Positions 1 through 10,460 are shown, counted from the stretch's first letter. The stretch: DNA of 64,000 nucleotides from Schizochytrium sp. TIO01 (GCA_004764695.1 SMSO01000014.1:6252029-6316028), one strand, 5' to 3'. Notes: generated by a model not told the origin, from the sequence alone. Numbers and translations: made by a program.

Positions 1-468
1 CGGCAACAAGTTGAAACTTTGAGCTCTAAATTGCGGAAAGATGATTTCCTCAAAACGCAGGGCGTTGAAGTCGTACTCCACTCTCCACTTGAAAGAGCTC
101 GCGAAACTTGCGACGGAGTGGTGGGGTCTGATTCAGATAACACGTACCCACGCGAAGAGCTTATTGATCTGCGTGAGAAAACTGTTGGCGAGTGGGTTCC
201 GGGCTTTAAAGGCAGCTTGGATGAGCGCATTGCCAGCTTTGAACGTGCACTCTGTGCACGCAAAGAGGAGCGCATTTTGGTGGTGGGGCATTCGCAGTTC
301 TTCCGGCACATGCTTGGCATGGCGGAGAAGTTCAAGAACTGCGACGTGTGGAAAGTTGAGCTCTCGAGAGATACCTTGGGAAGGCCCATCTGGTCTAACC
401 CGGAGAATGTAGTTAGCGTATTTGATGAGGTGCCAGGAGAACTCGTATCTGCTCCTGCGCTCACTTAA
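1..468 (+). CDS. Histidine phosphatase (phosphoglycerate mutase-like) family protein, 5' partial
   Basis: The frame is open from base 1 to the stop at 466-468, so this is the C-terminal part of a gene that begins before the window. The apparent TTG start at 19 is not a real start. About 155 residues are visible. They carry the second-half signatures of the histidine phosphatase superfamily: a SPLERARETC segment (the S-x-x-x-R-A-x-E-T helix that places a phosphate-pocket Arg) and the late VVGHSQFFRHML segment with the conserved G-H-S general His. The catalytic RHG motif would lie upstream and cannot be seen. Members remove phosphate from sugars, nucleotides or proteins; the substrate here cannot be told. 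Family assignment is firm; the exact role is unknown. Confidence 0.8.
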   Translation, partial: RQQVETLSSKLRKDDFLKTQGVEVVLHSPLERARETCDGVVGSDSDNTYPREELIDLREKTVGEWVPGFKGSLDERIASFERALCARKEERILVVGHSQFFRHMLGMAEKFKNCDVWKVELSRDTLGRPIWSNPENVVSVFDEVPGELVSAPALT

Positions 469-1383
469 TAAGCTGGTTCCTTTGGCTCTATCGCTAGCAT
501 GACCAAATTCAAGATAAAGATTGGAAAAGAAGACAAGAAAGTGAAAGCTTGCATATAGATACACCACAAAAGTTATATATTCGAGGAAATATTGATGTGG
601 TTGTTTGAAGGAACAGTTTATAGATTTCCTTTACTGAGGTGAATGACATTACAAGATTCGAGATACAAACCTTCGGTAAGGAGAGAAGCTATTGAAAATA
701 AATAAATTATAGAGTTTTTTTAGTATATATATATATATATGCATGTATCCGAGGAATACCTCCATCAGAGAGGCATGCGAAGCAAGAAATCTAATATAAG
801 AATATCAAGAGAGGGCTGACAGCAAGCAAAACAGAGAAGAATATTTTTAGTTTTTTCATAAGTTTTTGTTGTTGTTGGATGAGGAGGAGATGCTGCGCAA
901 TGACAAGCGCAGGGTTTCGAAAGTCAGGAATGATTTTCTGCAGAGATGAAACAAGCGTCGCACTGCATTGGCTATGAAAATAAGATGTTGGGAAAGACTA
1001 GCTTGCTGCAAGAGGCAAAGCCTCCTTTACCTCCTGTCGCAAGCAGCCTTGCCCTGTTCCCAACTGAGCTCATAACGTGGCCAGATGTCTGGTGATTTAA
1101 AAAAAAAAGGATTGATTGTGTGCAGTGCAAGAGGCACACGCAGAGCTCGGCAAACTAGACAGGTAGGTGGTAAAGGAGTAGGCGGCAAGCAAGCATGTAG
1201 GTAGGCGCATAGCTCGCATAAGCAAAGAAGTTCGTACTTACGCAGGAAAGTAGCTACGTCGTTTTTTTTTGAGGGGGGGGAGGGGGGTCGCTGTGAGGAG
1301 AAAAACACCTTGAAGTATGAGGCGTGGATTTAAATGGAGATAGATAAGCCTAGACCTCGTAAGTCAGCAAATCAACATGGTAC
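469..1383. other. Intergenic, convergent gene ends
   Basis: No supportable gene. It holds the 3' flanks of the phosphatase gene (+) and the NAA50 gene (-). A TA dinucleotide run lies at about 724-740 and short A/G homopolymers at about 1098-1107 and 1262-1287. Confidence 0.6.
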
Positions 1384-1914
1384 TTACTCCTCCGCGGTAG
1401 GGAAAATTTTCTCAAGGATGAGGCAGTTGGGCGGGTCAAGGCGCTTGTAATAGCCCTCAATAGTTTCTTTCTCCTCAAAGTCAAACTTCTTGCGGTAGAA
1501 CTCAATACCCTCCTTGTTCTCAGTCCACACGTGCAAAAAGATGCCGGCGGCGCCCAGCTCCTTAGCCTTCTCGATCATGAAGTCCAGAAGTTTGCTGCCA
1601 ATAGATCTGCCTCTGTATGCAGGCAATACCGCAAGCGTCATGACGTACAACATGACCTTACCGTCGCGCTCCTCGAGACGGCAACAGGCGGCGCCGACCA
1701 TGACGTCCTTAAAGTAGGCCAGCTTGGCGATGCCCTTGTTTGAGTACTCAACGACATCAGTGTAAAAGCTGTCCTTGTAGCGTACAGGCAAAATTGTCTC
1801 CTGAAGACGCCTCAACTGTCCAACATTGTTTACGTGGATCGGGCCGAAGTACACGTCCGGAGCCACTGCGATGGTGTCGCCGCTCGTGTCACCCTTGCCT
1901 TTGTCTCCCGCCAT
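1384..1914 (-). CDS. NAA50: N-alpha-acetyltransferase 50 (NatE catalytic subunit)
   Basis: A 176-residue single-domain GNAT acetyltransferase. The family transfers acetyl from acetyl-CoA to the N-terminal Met of proteins, usually bound to the NatA complex on ribosomes. Visible marks: the peptide-binding PVRYKDSFYTDV stretch (about residues 43-54), the AKLAYF strand (63-68), the VMTLAVLPAYRGRSIGSKLL acetyl-CoA motif (about 91-110), the FYRKKFDF segment (139-146) and the YYKRLDPPNC segment (155-164) that matches the YYKRIEP region of animal NAA50. The first Gly of the R-x-x-G-x-G/A loop is Ser here (RGRSIGS), a small deviation. An about 20-residue polar N-terminal tail precedes the domain. ATG at 1912-1914, TAA at 1384-1386, no intron. 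Strong family match. Confidence 0.9.
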   Translation of the reverse strand: MAGDKGKGDTSGDTIAVAPDVYFGPIHVNNVGQLRRLQETILPVRYKDSFYTDVVEYSNKGIAKLAYFKDVMVGAACCRLEERDGKVMLYVMTLAVLPAYRGRSIGSKLLDFMIEKAKELGAAGIFLHVWTENKEGIEFYRKKFDFEEKETIEGYYKRLDPPNCLILEKIFPTAEE

Positions 1915-3165
1915 CTTTAGAGATTACCCGCAAATATCCCAAGAGCCCCAATTCGCAACAGGACACTCACTGTTCAGCGAGCAGTCTGACCAATCAGCTG
2001 CCTCAGAGAGGATTCTACAACGATCTCTGGAGATGGCGAACTGTTTTCGATTCGCGCTGAGGATGAATGTTAGCAATCGCGAGGCTTCTTTTATCTACAA
2101 CCACGACCCAGTTTAGCCTATATCCCTGCTAGTATGTTCTAACAGTATGCGATGTTTAACAATCGTTGATTGATGTCTAATTAATTAGAAAGATAAATGA
2201 ATGAATGTTAATGAGAGGGTCGTTCTTCTTTAGCGAGGCACTAGTAGTGCGTATAATGTATATAGTTCGCAATAACAGCCTTAACCACCGGCAGACCCAA
2301 TGTTTTTTCAATTGCTACAAACTTATGAAACGATTGTGACTATTGGAGTGATGATAAGCCAACATAGTGAAAAACAGATGATAGAGAGAGTGTCCCAGTC
2401 TGAGGTAAATGGTGGTTTTGATGAACGGATGCAGAACAGGGTCTGAAGCGTCTAATAAGCCTGTTTGGAGGAGCAGGTAAACTAAAATCCAAACAGAGAA
2501 TGCACAGCAATCTGGCACAGTAGCCTCAGAAATGAACTCTCTGCCAGAAACGAGTGTCGAAGGGGCAGCTTCGTAAAGATGAAGTATGCATTCCTCACTA
2601 AAAGATGTGGTGCAGCCAAAGTGCTTTGTAAGTGAAGAAGATGTTCACTGCCCATTTTGCATGGAGGAACCTTCAGATATTTTTGCTCTCCTCAACAATT
2701 GGATCTTTGTCAGCCTCAGACACGATATTATGGCACCAAGTTGACTTATTGATTGCGCATTCGTACGTGTTTGCAACAAACAAACTCCACAGGTCGGGAA
2801 ATCAAACATAAATTCGTGGAAAGAAAAAATGATAGATAAAGATGATAGATATATAAATCGTGAACAATGAAAAACTAGCAGGAAAGGACCTGTTGTCGTA
2901 AAGGCAGAAATAGCCGGTTAGAGAGAAAAAAAACTTCATGAGAATACGGACATGATCCAATATACACACGAAAGCTTTAAAGTCAGGCAAAAATGTGAGC
3001 ATTGGCAATCGGGAGCTGTGTATCCAACAGCAAAAGCTGCGTTGGTTCGTTTTCATCGTCTCCTGTTGTCTTTAAGGATAACTATAAATTAAAAAGCAAG
3101 CCACAATCACGCGCAGGCATTCTTTACTCGCCTGCATGGGCAAGGGAAAAGGAAAGAGTACAAGC
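1915..3165. other. Intergenic
   Basis: No supportable coding region. It contains the upstream flank of NAA50 and the 3' flank of the TMEM135-like gene. Short ORFs here lack protein-like composition. Confidence 0.5.
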
Positions 3166-4806
3166 TTAAGAAGAACTGGACGGAGGAGGAGCAGCAGCAG
3201 CAGCAGCAAAGGCCATATCGCGGTCAGCCGCTTTAGTAGGCTGTGAGCCCAAAATAAAGCACATGGTGGTGAAATAGGAGGACTTGAAATCCGTCTTGGC
3301 ACTCGATGCCAGCAAACCCATGGTAACCATAAAAAGCATCGCATCAAAATGTTTGATGACACCGATCAATTTGCGTTTCCGAAGATATATGTAAGCACCT
3401 TCGAGGGACTTTGGGAAGCAGTAGAGCATAAGTTCAGAAACGCGGGAAGGCCTCTCAAAGTAGGTACTAAACGAGGTGAGTAAGCCAGCCACGACTGCAT
3501 GCCAATCCGAATCAGTTTGGCGCATGTTTCGTAGAAAGCATTGAGAACCCTTGATGCATAGCACGTAGGTAGACAAGAAAGCGCAGGAGGAGGCAAAACC
3601 GATGGCAGTCTTCAAGAGTTGAGAACTAGGGTCTTTCATAAGCGATTTGTAATGTAGTGCCAAGCCGAGGAGATGAACACTAACGTAAACTTTGCTAGCG
3701 CGTTTGAGACCAAAAACCCAATCTTTGAGGCAGTGAACTGTACAAGGTCCTTCATGGTAACCAACACAGCAGGGCTGAAAGGGAAAGTCGCGACCTTCAG
3801 CAAGTGCCTGCCTTCGCACACGCAATGTAGCAGCCAGTCCCTTATCTGTAACGTCTCCCATATGCAAAATCCATTTGTAATAGCCGCGTTCAAGAATATC
3901 TGGTTCAAACAAGAATCCGTACATGATGGGCACATTGCAGATTCCAAACATCAAAGCTTCAAAGTGTTTCCAGTATGGTAGAATGTCTTTGCGTACAAGT
4001 CCTTTAACAGCAACATCTACAGCGCGAACAAAGAGGTTGAGGGAGATCATCTGGCGGCGGTGCTGAGCATCTAGTAGCAGCGTAAGCCCTGCTAATGTGC
4101 CAGCAACGCCACTGTTGAAAGGTGTATCTTGACCAGTGTAAGATGTCATGGCAGCGTTTGTGAGCCGAAAGCAGCCAACGAAGGCACCCATGAAACCTGC
4201 AAAGCGGCGTGAGTCGGGCCCGACAGCATTGGACACAGCTCTTTTCCAGTTCTTGACGCCTTTCAAAAGGCCCAAAACGAGGGAAAGCGCACCTTTAATG
4301 GACATTCCGAGTGCAGCACCCCGGACAGACCCCCTTGCAAATTCACACACTGCGTGCTTTACAGCATCCATCCCAGTAGGCACGGAGCCATCTGGCAGTA
4401 GACCTAAACCCTTGCCAGCCCACACCTCCGCATGGTGCTTGGCTCTTAACTGATGGGCCTCATGTTCTTTAGCACTTTCAGCACTGTTTTTATGGCAATG
4501 GTTGTGATCATGCGACACATGCATGTGCATGCTCTTATTTTCCTCATGATCTGCCGTTTGCTCATGGCTACATGTCAGGTTTTCGTGCTGGTTCTGCCGT
4601 TTGCTGTTTTGGCTGTTGAATTCTTGATCTTCAAGGTCTGCTTCTGAGGCGAGGTCATTTTCATCTTCCTCCTGGACATCGCCAAGATCAAGTCCAACTG
4701 CATCGCTGCAGTCATCGTCTTCAATGTCGTCTACGTCCTGGTCATCTTCGCTGTTCTGGGGCTTGAAGATGCCAGACATGACGCGCTCCATGATTGGCTC
4801 TGCCAT
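3166..4806 (-). CDS. TMEM135-like multi-pass membrane protein
   Basis: A 546-residue protein. Residues 1-90 are acidic and low-complexity. Residues about 93-125 are rich in His (HMHVSHDHNHCH and later HAEVW), which could bind metal. From about 150 on, several hydrophobic segments follow, including a Gly-rich stretch near 160-215 reminiscent of the Tim17-like helices in TMEM135/PMP24-type proteins. The Cys-rich patch FQPCCVGYHEGPCTVHCLKDW (about 345-365) followed by further membrane helices resembles the Cys-rich region of TMEM135. The C-terminus ends in Ala, Pro and Ser runs. TMEM135 proteins act in mitochondria, peroxisomes and lipid droplets in fat and cholesterol handling. The class is fairly secure; the His-rich extension and its role are not known from the family. 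Confidence 0.7.
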   Translation of the reverse strand: MAEPIMERVMSGIFKPQNSEDDQDVDDIEDDDCSDAVGLDLGDVQEEDENDLASEADLEDQEFNSQNSKRQNQHENLTCSHEQTADHEENKSMHMHVSHDHNHCHKNSAESAKEHEAHQLRAKHHAEVWAGKGLGLLPDGSVPTGMDAVKHAVCEFARGSVRGAALGMSIKGALSLVLGLLKGVKNWKRAVSNAVGPDSRRFAGFMGAFVGCFRLTNAAMTSYTGQDTPFNSGVAGTLAGLTLLLDAQHRRQMISLNLFVRAVDVAVKGLVRKDILPYWKHFEALMFGICNVPIMYGFLFEPDILERGYYKWILHMGDVTDKGLAATLRVRRQALAEGRDFPFQPCCVGYHEGPCTVHCLKDWVFGLKRASKVYVSVHLLGLALHYKSLMKDPSSQLLKTAIGFASSCAFLSTYVLCIKGSQCFLRNMRQTDSDWHAVVAGLLTSFSTYFERPSRVSELMLYCFPKSLEGAYIYLRKRKLIGVIKHFDAMLFMVTMGLLASSAKTDFKSSYFTTMCFILGSQPTKAADRDMAFAAAAAAPPPSSSS

Positions 4807-4984
4807 CTTAAAATGTTCGCCCTAGCTCACCGGCAGCGCTTACACCAGTCCAATCTCTCCACGGAGCCAGCTACTGCTTAGCCCCTGCACGGCCTCAACC
4901 TCACACAGCCCAGGCCTGTCGCGACGAGCGGCGGGGCCAGCGGCAAGTGACCAAGCAATCGCTCTCTACTTTTGCACGAATTGG

Positions 4985-5058
4985 GAATGAGGAAATGAAT
5001 GAACCAATGAACGAATGAATGAATTAAGGAATGAATGAATAAGTGAATAAGTGAGTGA
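4985..5058. repeat. Degenerate AATG/AATA tetranucleotide repeat
   Basis: Imperfect run of GAATGAAT-type units upstream of the TMEM135-like gene. Confidence 0.8.
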
Positions 5059-6633
5059 TGTATTTCTACTCAGACTTAGTACTCATGGAACTACTTACTT
5101 ACTACCTATCAGGTCCTACTAGTAGTTATTAAGTACCTACCTTGCACTCTTCCCCAGGAATGTTTGCAGACACAAGGAAACCAAGCTCTTCGTCCAATGG
5201 GATCGAGGCGTGCCTCAGGAACCGTGTCCCTGTCTCCTCTCCGCACCCCAAGCCATCTTTATCTGCTTCTGCCCCGCTTTGCGAGCTGCTCTGCAGCCCT
5301 CTTCAGGCCCTCTATACCTCATTTGCGGGTGCGCTGTTTCAATCAATGTTTCCATTCCCATTCGTTACATTATTGCTGTTCTTTTCAGGCGTTCACTTCC
5401 CGCCAGGCCCGCTAGCCCTCCACATAGGGCTCGCGTAGCGTCGTCGGAACGTTCGGAACGGGCCCTGGAACGAGAGACAGTTCGAGGAGAACAGAACGTT
5501 CGGAACGGACCAACCCGATTAACCGAGGATATCCTGGCACAGACGAGGATCGGAACTGGCGGATCTTACTCTCTTTTGGGGACAGGATGACGTCAGAAAG
5601 TGAGAATAATTGAGTCCGCCCACCTTAGAAACCTGACACTCATTCTGGGCGAAACTTGCAATGAGAGATGTGTGCGGGCGTTATTGCGAACGGGAGGGAG
5701 GAGAGGAGGAGGAGGAGGCCTGGCAAGAAACCAGCTGAAGACGTCCTTCCTTCTACAAGTTGTGCTGCGCTGTGCGAGCAGACCTGCCTGTGATAAGAAC
5801 TGCAGTAAGGGACACTTACTACCTCCTACCGCCATCTAGTTCGGGTAAACGCTGACGTCAGCAGGATCAGATCACAATGAACGCTGACGCATATGCACAG
5901 AGGTACTATTTGGAATGTATCAAAATATCTATCTATCTCTAGAGAGGCCATACGCCGGATACCCTAAAGGTGGAATCGGCGACGCCATCCTGAAGAGTGT
6001 ACAGCGGGCAAGCAACACGGCAGGGATGGTGAGGAATAAAGCTCTAGGCCATGGATATTTTCTGGAACCAGAGATTCTAACCTATTTGTTCTGATGAATT
6101 CAACACCAGGCAGACAGATATTGAATTCTGGCGAATAGCAGGCATCATAGAGGGACTAGGAACCAGGATCGTTTTAGAAATGAGCAATTCAGAACAAGCA
6201 AGTGCGAAAAGAGCAAGGAAGGGGAGCAAATCAGCAGATAAGATACGAGAGGAGACAAGCAGAAAAAAGTGTACGAGAACCATGACTACGAGTTGCTTTC
6301 TACTCGATGAAATAAATGGGAAGGGTGTAAGTAAAATAATAGAAGCGGCAGGAATGTGTGATTGCATGAGATGCTGCCTGCGCGAGGTAAAGTCAGAAGA
6401 ACTGATGAGATGGGAGAGGGATACGTAGTAAAGCAAAAATACCAATTGTCGCGTTCGTTGATGAGAGAGCAGAAGAAGATGGTGTGGTTGAACTGAGTGA
6501 GAGGCTACAAAACATATGCTGCATGCCCGAGGAGCGTGTGGAAATGGCTAAAGCAAGCCTGGCCACGTAGCCGGCAACAGCAACGACCACATAGAACAGA
6601 ATCATGAACAAACTTGAGGCAGCAAGCAGGGGT

Positions 6634-6654
6634 AGTGAGTGAGTGAGTGAGTGA
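6634..6654. repeat. GAGT tetranucleotide microsatellite
   Basis: About five GTGA/GAGT units, the same unit and orientation as at 6951-6971 and 8374-8408 on either side of bioB. Confidence 0.85.
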
Positions 6655-6950
6655 GCGCGAGCATCCACACACAAACTTTTCAAGAAGAGATGCTTTCGGA
6701 AGGACTTCTTTTGTGTGTATGTGGCGCCTTGATTATGCGATCTTTATGAAAGATACTACTGCTGTTGCTGACGGATGTTACATCATGACTGCTGAGCTGG
6801 GGTTGTTGCGTTGGAAGCTGGGGGTCAAATCCTGGTTTTACGGCCACGCAAAACTCCTCGAGAAATGAGAGTGCGTCCTTGTTGGCGCGTTGGCAGGCCG
6901 CCAGCTGCGACTACTACTGCTGGTGGTGCCGTGAAACTTGCCGATAAAGG

Positions 6951-6971
6951 GAGTGAGTGAGTGAGTGAGTG
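6951..6971. repeat. GAGT tetranucleotide microsatellite, 3' side of bioB
   Basis: About five GAGT units, just past the bioB stop codon. Confidence 0.85.
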
Positions 6972-7029
6972 GAAGGATGTGGAGATGGTGAAAGAGGTGG
7001 TGAATTGGTGGTTGATATGTGGACATAAC

Positions 7030-8361
7030 TTAGGCGGAGGCTTCGGCCTGCGAGGCGGTCTTGTTGACCTGGATGTCGACGAAGCGAGGGCGCGAAGCGG
7101 CGGCAGCGGCAACGGTCTCCTCGTGCTGATCGGCAGCAGTGTACGGGCTCTTGAGCGGAGAGGTGTGGGGGGCCTTGCCCATGAGGCCAAGAAGGTCGAA
7201 CATCTTCTTGTCCTCGTTGAACTCCGGGTTGGGGGTAGTGAGGAGGGTGTCACCAGTGAAGATGGAGTTGGCACCGCACATGAACATGAGAGCCTGAGCA
7301 GCGACAGGGAACTCAAGGCGTCCTGCAGAGAGACGCACCATGGAGCGCGGCATGACAATGCGAGCGGTGGCGATCATACGCACCATATCGTCCCAGGTCG
7401 GGGCGCGGCCCTGTGCGATGAGGCGGTCACCGAGCGGGGTGCCAGCGACGGGCACGAGTGCGTTGAGGGGCACAGACTCCGGGTGGGCCTCAAGGGTGGC
7501 GAGGGTGAGCAGGAGTCCAACACGGTCGTCCTTCTCCTCACCGAGACCAACAATGCCACCGCAGCAGACGGAGATGCCTGCCTCGCGCACGTTCTTAACG
7601 GTGTTGAGGCGGTCATCGTAGGAGCGGGTGCTGACGACCTTGGGGTAGTACTCACGACTGGTGTCGATGTTGTGGTTGTAGGCGGTGAGACCTGCCTCCT
7701 TAAGCTGCTTGGCCTGGTCAGGAGTGAGCATACCGAGGGTGGTGCAGACCTCCATGCCCATGCCGTTGATCTCCTTGACCATCTCGAGCACGCGGTTGAA
7801 GGCCTTCTTGTTGCCAACCTCACGCCAGGCAGAGCCCATGCAGAAGCGGGTGCTGCCAGCGGTCTTGGCGCGGCGAGCAGCGTCGAGCACATCGTCGAGC
7901 TTCATGGTCGGCGTGGGCTTGACAAAAGTCTTGTGGTGCTGCGACTGGGAGCAGTAACCACAGTTCTCGGAGCATCCACCGGTCTTGATGGAAAGCAGAG
8001 TGCTCTGCTGCACCTCGCGGGGGTGGAAGTTCACGCGGTGGACGGCGGCGGCCTCGAACATCAAGTCGATGAGGGGCTTGTCGTAGATGGCCTGGATCTC
8101 CTCGCGGGTCCAGTTCGTGCGCACGCGGGCCTCAATGCCTGTCACCTGCAGGTCAAAGGTCTCCTTTGCCTCGACCTGAGCAGCCAATGCTGCCTTCTCC
8201 TCCTCGAGCTCCTCAATGCGCTTCAGCAAAGCATCGCGGTCCTTGTTGGATACGGCGGCAGATGCAAATCCGCGAGCACCGCTCTGGCGGCCAGCATTCT
8301 GCAGGGCGGCGCCAAGGCCGAGCAGGCCGGAGGACGTCGCGCGAGCGGCGGAGGAAAGCAT
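7030..8361 (-). CDS. bioB: Biotin synthase, mitochondrial
   Basis: A radical-SAM enzyme that inserts sulfur into dethiobiotin, the last step of biotin synthesis. The ATG at 8359-8361 is preferred over an in-frame ATG 60 bases upstream, because the extra codons are only the CTCA microsatellite of the leader. The product has 443 residues. Residues 1-35 form an Arg/Ser/Ala-rich mitochondrial presequence ending RGFASAA. A predicted coiled coil (about 38-68) precedes the enzyme domain. The [4Fe-4S] site is C130-x3-C134-x2-C137. The [2Fe-2S] ligands are visible as C174 (RFCMGSAWR), C206 (EVCTTLG), C266 (VCCGGIVGLGE) and the Arg of the VRLSAGR motif. YNHNIDT and TTPNPEFNEDK are also intact. The C-terminus is Ala-rich. 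Codon use is more GC-rich than in neighbours, fitting high expression or a distinct origin. Confidence 0.97.
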   Translation of the reverse strand: MLSSAARATSSGLLGLGAALQNAGRQSGARGFASAAVSNKDRDALLKRIEELEEEKAALAAQVEAKETFDLQVTGIEARVRTNWTREEIQAIYDKPLIDLMFEAAAVHRVNFHPREVQQSTLLSIKTGGCSENCGYCSQSQHHKTFVKPTPTMKLDDVLDAARRAKTAGSTRFCMGSAWREVGNKKAFNRVLEMVKEINGMGMEVCTTLGMLTPDQAKQLKEAGLTAYNHNIDTSREYYPKVVSTRSYDDRLNTVKNVREAGISVCCGGIVGLGEEKDDRVGLLLTLATLEAHPESVPLNALVPVAGTPLGDRLIAQGRAPTWDDMVRMIATARIVMPRSMVRLSAGRLEFPVAAQALMFMCGANSIFTGDTLLTTPNPEFNEDKKMFDLLGLMGKAPHTSPLKSPYTAADQHEETVAAAAASRPRFVDIQVNKTASQAEASA

Positions 8362-8373
8362 GGTGGCTTGAGG

Positions 8374-8408
8374 GGTGAGTGAGTGAGTGAGTGAGTGAGT
8401 GAGTGAGA
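8374..8408. repeat. GAGT microsatellite in the bioB leader
   Basis: About eight GTGA units immediately upstream of the chosen bioB start; in the mRNA sense this is a CTCA run in the probable 5' UTR. Confidence 0.9.
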
Positions 8409-8890
8409 GAAAAAGGAGCAAGCGACGAGGCGCGGCGAGAGTAGCGTCAAGCGAGCGAGACTTGCAACCGGGACGGAGGCCGGGCTTGCGAGCAGCGCTA
8501 CACAGTCGTCGCGTTTCGGGTCTGCTCCAGTTGTTATTCTTCTTCTTCTTCTTCTTGATTTGTTTTCCTTCTTTCCTCTCTGTTCAAAAAGTTCCCTTTC
8601 TACGGCTAATATGGTATTCACAAAATTCAAAACATTCGCATAATTCAAACCTCCAAACAAGTTCAAATGCAAACAAATACTTCATCACAGTGGTACTGAT
8701 AACAATTACAATTCAAATTTTCATTAACAACGAATTCCATCCTACGACCAATACTACTATTATTAACTATAATGATGATGTTGATAATTATTATTAGTCT
8801 AACACCACTGCCAATACTGCTACTGTTACTGCTATCGCTTTGATTCCTGATTGTTTCTCTGCCTTCCTTTAGTTGAAAGCGCTCTTCTTC

Positions 8891-8969
8891 CTTTCCTTTC
8901 CTTTCCTTTCCTTTCCTTTCCTTTCCTTTCCTTTCCTTTCTTTTTCCTTTTCTTTCCTTTTCTTTTCTC
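8891..8969. repeat. CTTTC pentanucleotide repeat
   Basis: Ten perfect CTTTC units at 8891-8940 followed by a degenerate pyrimidine tract. Confidence 0.95.
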
Positions 8970-9050
8970 CCTTCAGTGAGAGAGAGACAGATGGAGATAG
9001 TTCACTAAATAAAGAGCGGCAGAGAGGTCATATGAGCCCGAAAGGCGGAA

Positions 9051-9114
9051 AACTGAGAAAAGAAAGAAAAGAGAGAAAAGAAAGAAAAGAAAGAAAAGAA
9101 AGAAAAGAAAAGGA
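9051..9114. repeat. GAAAAG-type purine repeat
   Basis: Runs of AGAAA/AGAAAAG, near-complementary to the CTTTC tract about 90 bases upstream, so the pair forms an inverted repeat. Confidence 0.9.
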
Positions 9115-9360
9115 AACCTTGCCTTTTCTTCAGTCTCTCTTCTCTTTCTTCGCGTGCTTCGCCTATTCTGCCTCTGTTTTCGCAGATTGTGCTGCCCAGC
9201 AGTCGAAGATTGCGTAGGTTTGGGCGTCTTTCCTGCAAAACCTGAGTGACTGAGGGATACACTGCTATTGCAGGAGCATTGAATCGGTTCTCATTCGTCG
9301 CATCAATTGATTCATAATTCAATTAATTCATTAGTTGCAAAACCTGTCACTTTGTGAACT

Positions 9361-9396
9361 CTTCTTCTTCGTCTTCTTCTTCTTCTTCGTCTTCTT

Positions 9397-9427
<31 letters not shown>

Positions 9428-9445
9428 TTATTATTATTATTATTG
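9361..9445. repeat. CTT then ATT trinucleotide repeats
   Basis: A CTT run with a few CGT variants passes directly into a TTA/ATT run. Confidence 0.95.
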
Positions 9446-10127
9446 TTACAACTATTCTTCCTCTGGGAAATCAGGGAATCACTTTCCTCTTCTTCTCTTC
9501 CATAACTCCTCTTTCTTCCTTCCTTTCTTAGTCTCTCTCACAGATGCCATATACGTAGGAATGCGCCTGCCTAAGTGCCCTGTAAGTAGTCCTATCCACG
9601 CTTTGTCTCTCCATCAATCGCTTTTCTTTTTCTTCCCTTCCCGTAACAAAATTCAACAAAATATCATCATTTAGAAAATACTAACTAAGCTCATGTTGTT
9701 TTTGGTAAATTCGAAATACATTTTAAATCGAAACAAAGCAAAAAACCAAATCAACGCAAAACATCTCAATCTCTGTTTTCTTTTCTTTTCTTTTCATTTC
9801 TTTTCTTTAAAAATAAAAAGAACAGCGTCGCTCTTCTCCCCCAGACTGCTACCGAATGCCCTATCTGCGCCCTATCCCCCAGCACTTATTTCATTCCCTC
9901 CTTTTCTTTCAAAAAAATTCAAAAATTCGAAGTGAAGTGAAGTAGCGCTTAGGACTGCCTACCCATCCACTAGCCACCCCCGCGCTTAGTTTCAAGGCGA
10001 TCAATCTTTTCTTTCTCTCTGTGCAAGAACAGAATGCCCGTAAAGTAAGCGCCTAAGAGTCCACTATGCACTCAGTAGGAGGCGGAGACCGCGCAATAGA
10101 TAGAAAGAGATCTCTCTTTCTCTCCAA

Positions 10128-10149
10128 CAATCAATCAATCAATCAATCA
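10128..10149. repeat. CAAT tetranucleotide repeat
   Basis: About five CAAT units; the same unit recurs at 11381-11418 and 62876-62904. Confidence 0.85.
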
Positions 10150-10280
10150 TTCAAATTTCAAATCTCTCTGCGAAACAAAAGGCGCATCGAAGTTCGGGTC
10201 TCAATTCTTCAACTCTGGCGCAGAGCGAGGCCCAAGGTCGGCGAGGGCTCCGCCCTCGAGGCCCACTCCTGCCGCGCAAG

Positions 10281-10311
10281 CAAGGAGGCAAGGAGGCAAG
10301 GAGGCAAGGGA
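10281..10311. repeat. GGCAAGGA octanucleotide repeat
   Basis: Four near-perfect 8-base units inside a GC-rich island. Confidence 0.85.
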
Positions 10312-10409
10312 GGAAGCACGCGGCAAGGCGGGAGAAGGCAGGCCTGGAGCGAGGATGGATGATCTGATTGATTCCAAGCCTTTCCAATCAATCCTCTCTT
10401 TCAAAGTCG

Positions 10410-10460
10410 TTTCTCTGTTTCTCTGTTTCTCTGTTTCTCTGTTTCTCTGTTTCTCTGTTT
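10410..10460. repeat. TTTCTCTG octanucleotide repeat
   Basis: About six perfect tandem 8-base units. Confidence 0.9.

Larger units (their letters stand above)
4807..7029. other. Intergenic between two minus-strand genes
   Basis: About 2.2 kb with no supportable gene. It holds an AATG-type repeat (4985-5058), a 15-base direct repeat (5447-5461 and 5494-5508) and two GAGT tetranucleotide runs (6634-6654, 6951-6971). ORFs at 5142-5590 and 6180-6428 have no recognisable features. Confidence 0.5.

Noticed and set aside
6770-6850. tRNA-like T-arm sequence (GGTCAAATCC)
   Set aside because: No TTC in the loop position and no fitting D or acceptor arm.
6961-8382. 473-residue plus-strand ORF over bioB
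   Set aside because: It is the antisense of bioB; open only because of the GC-rich codon use of the real gene.
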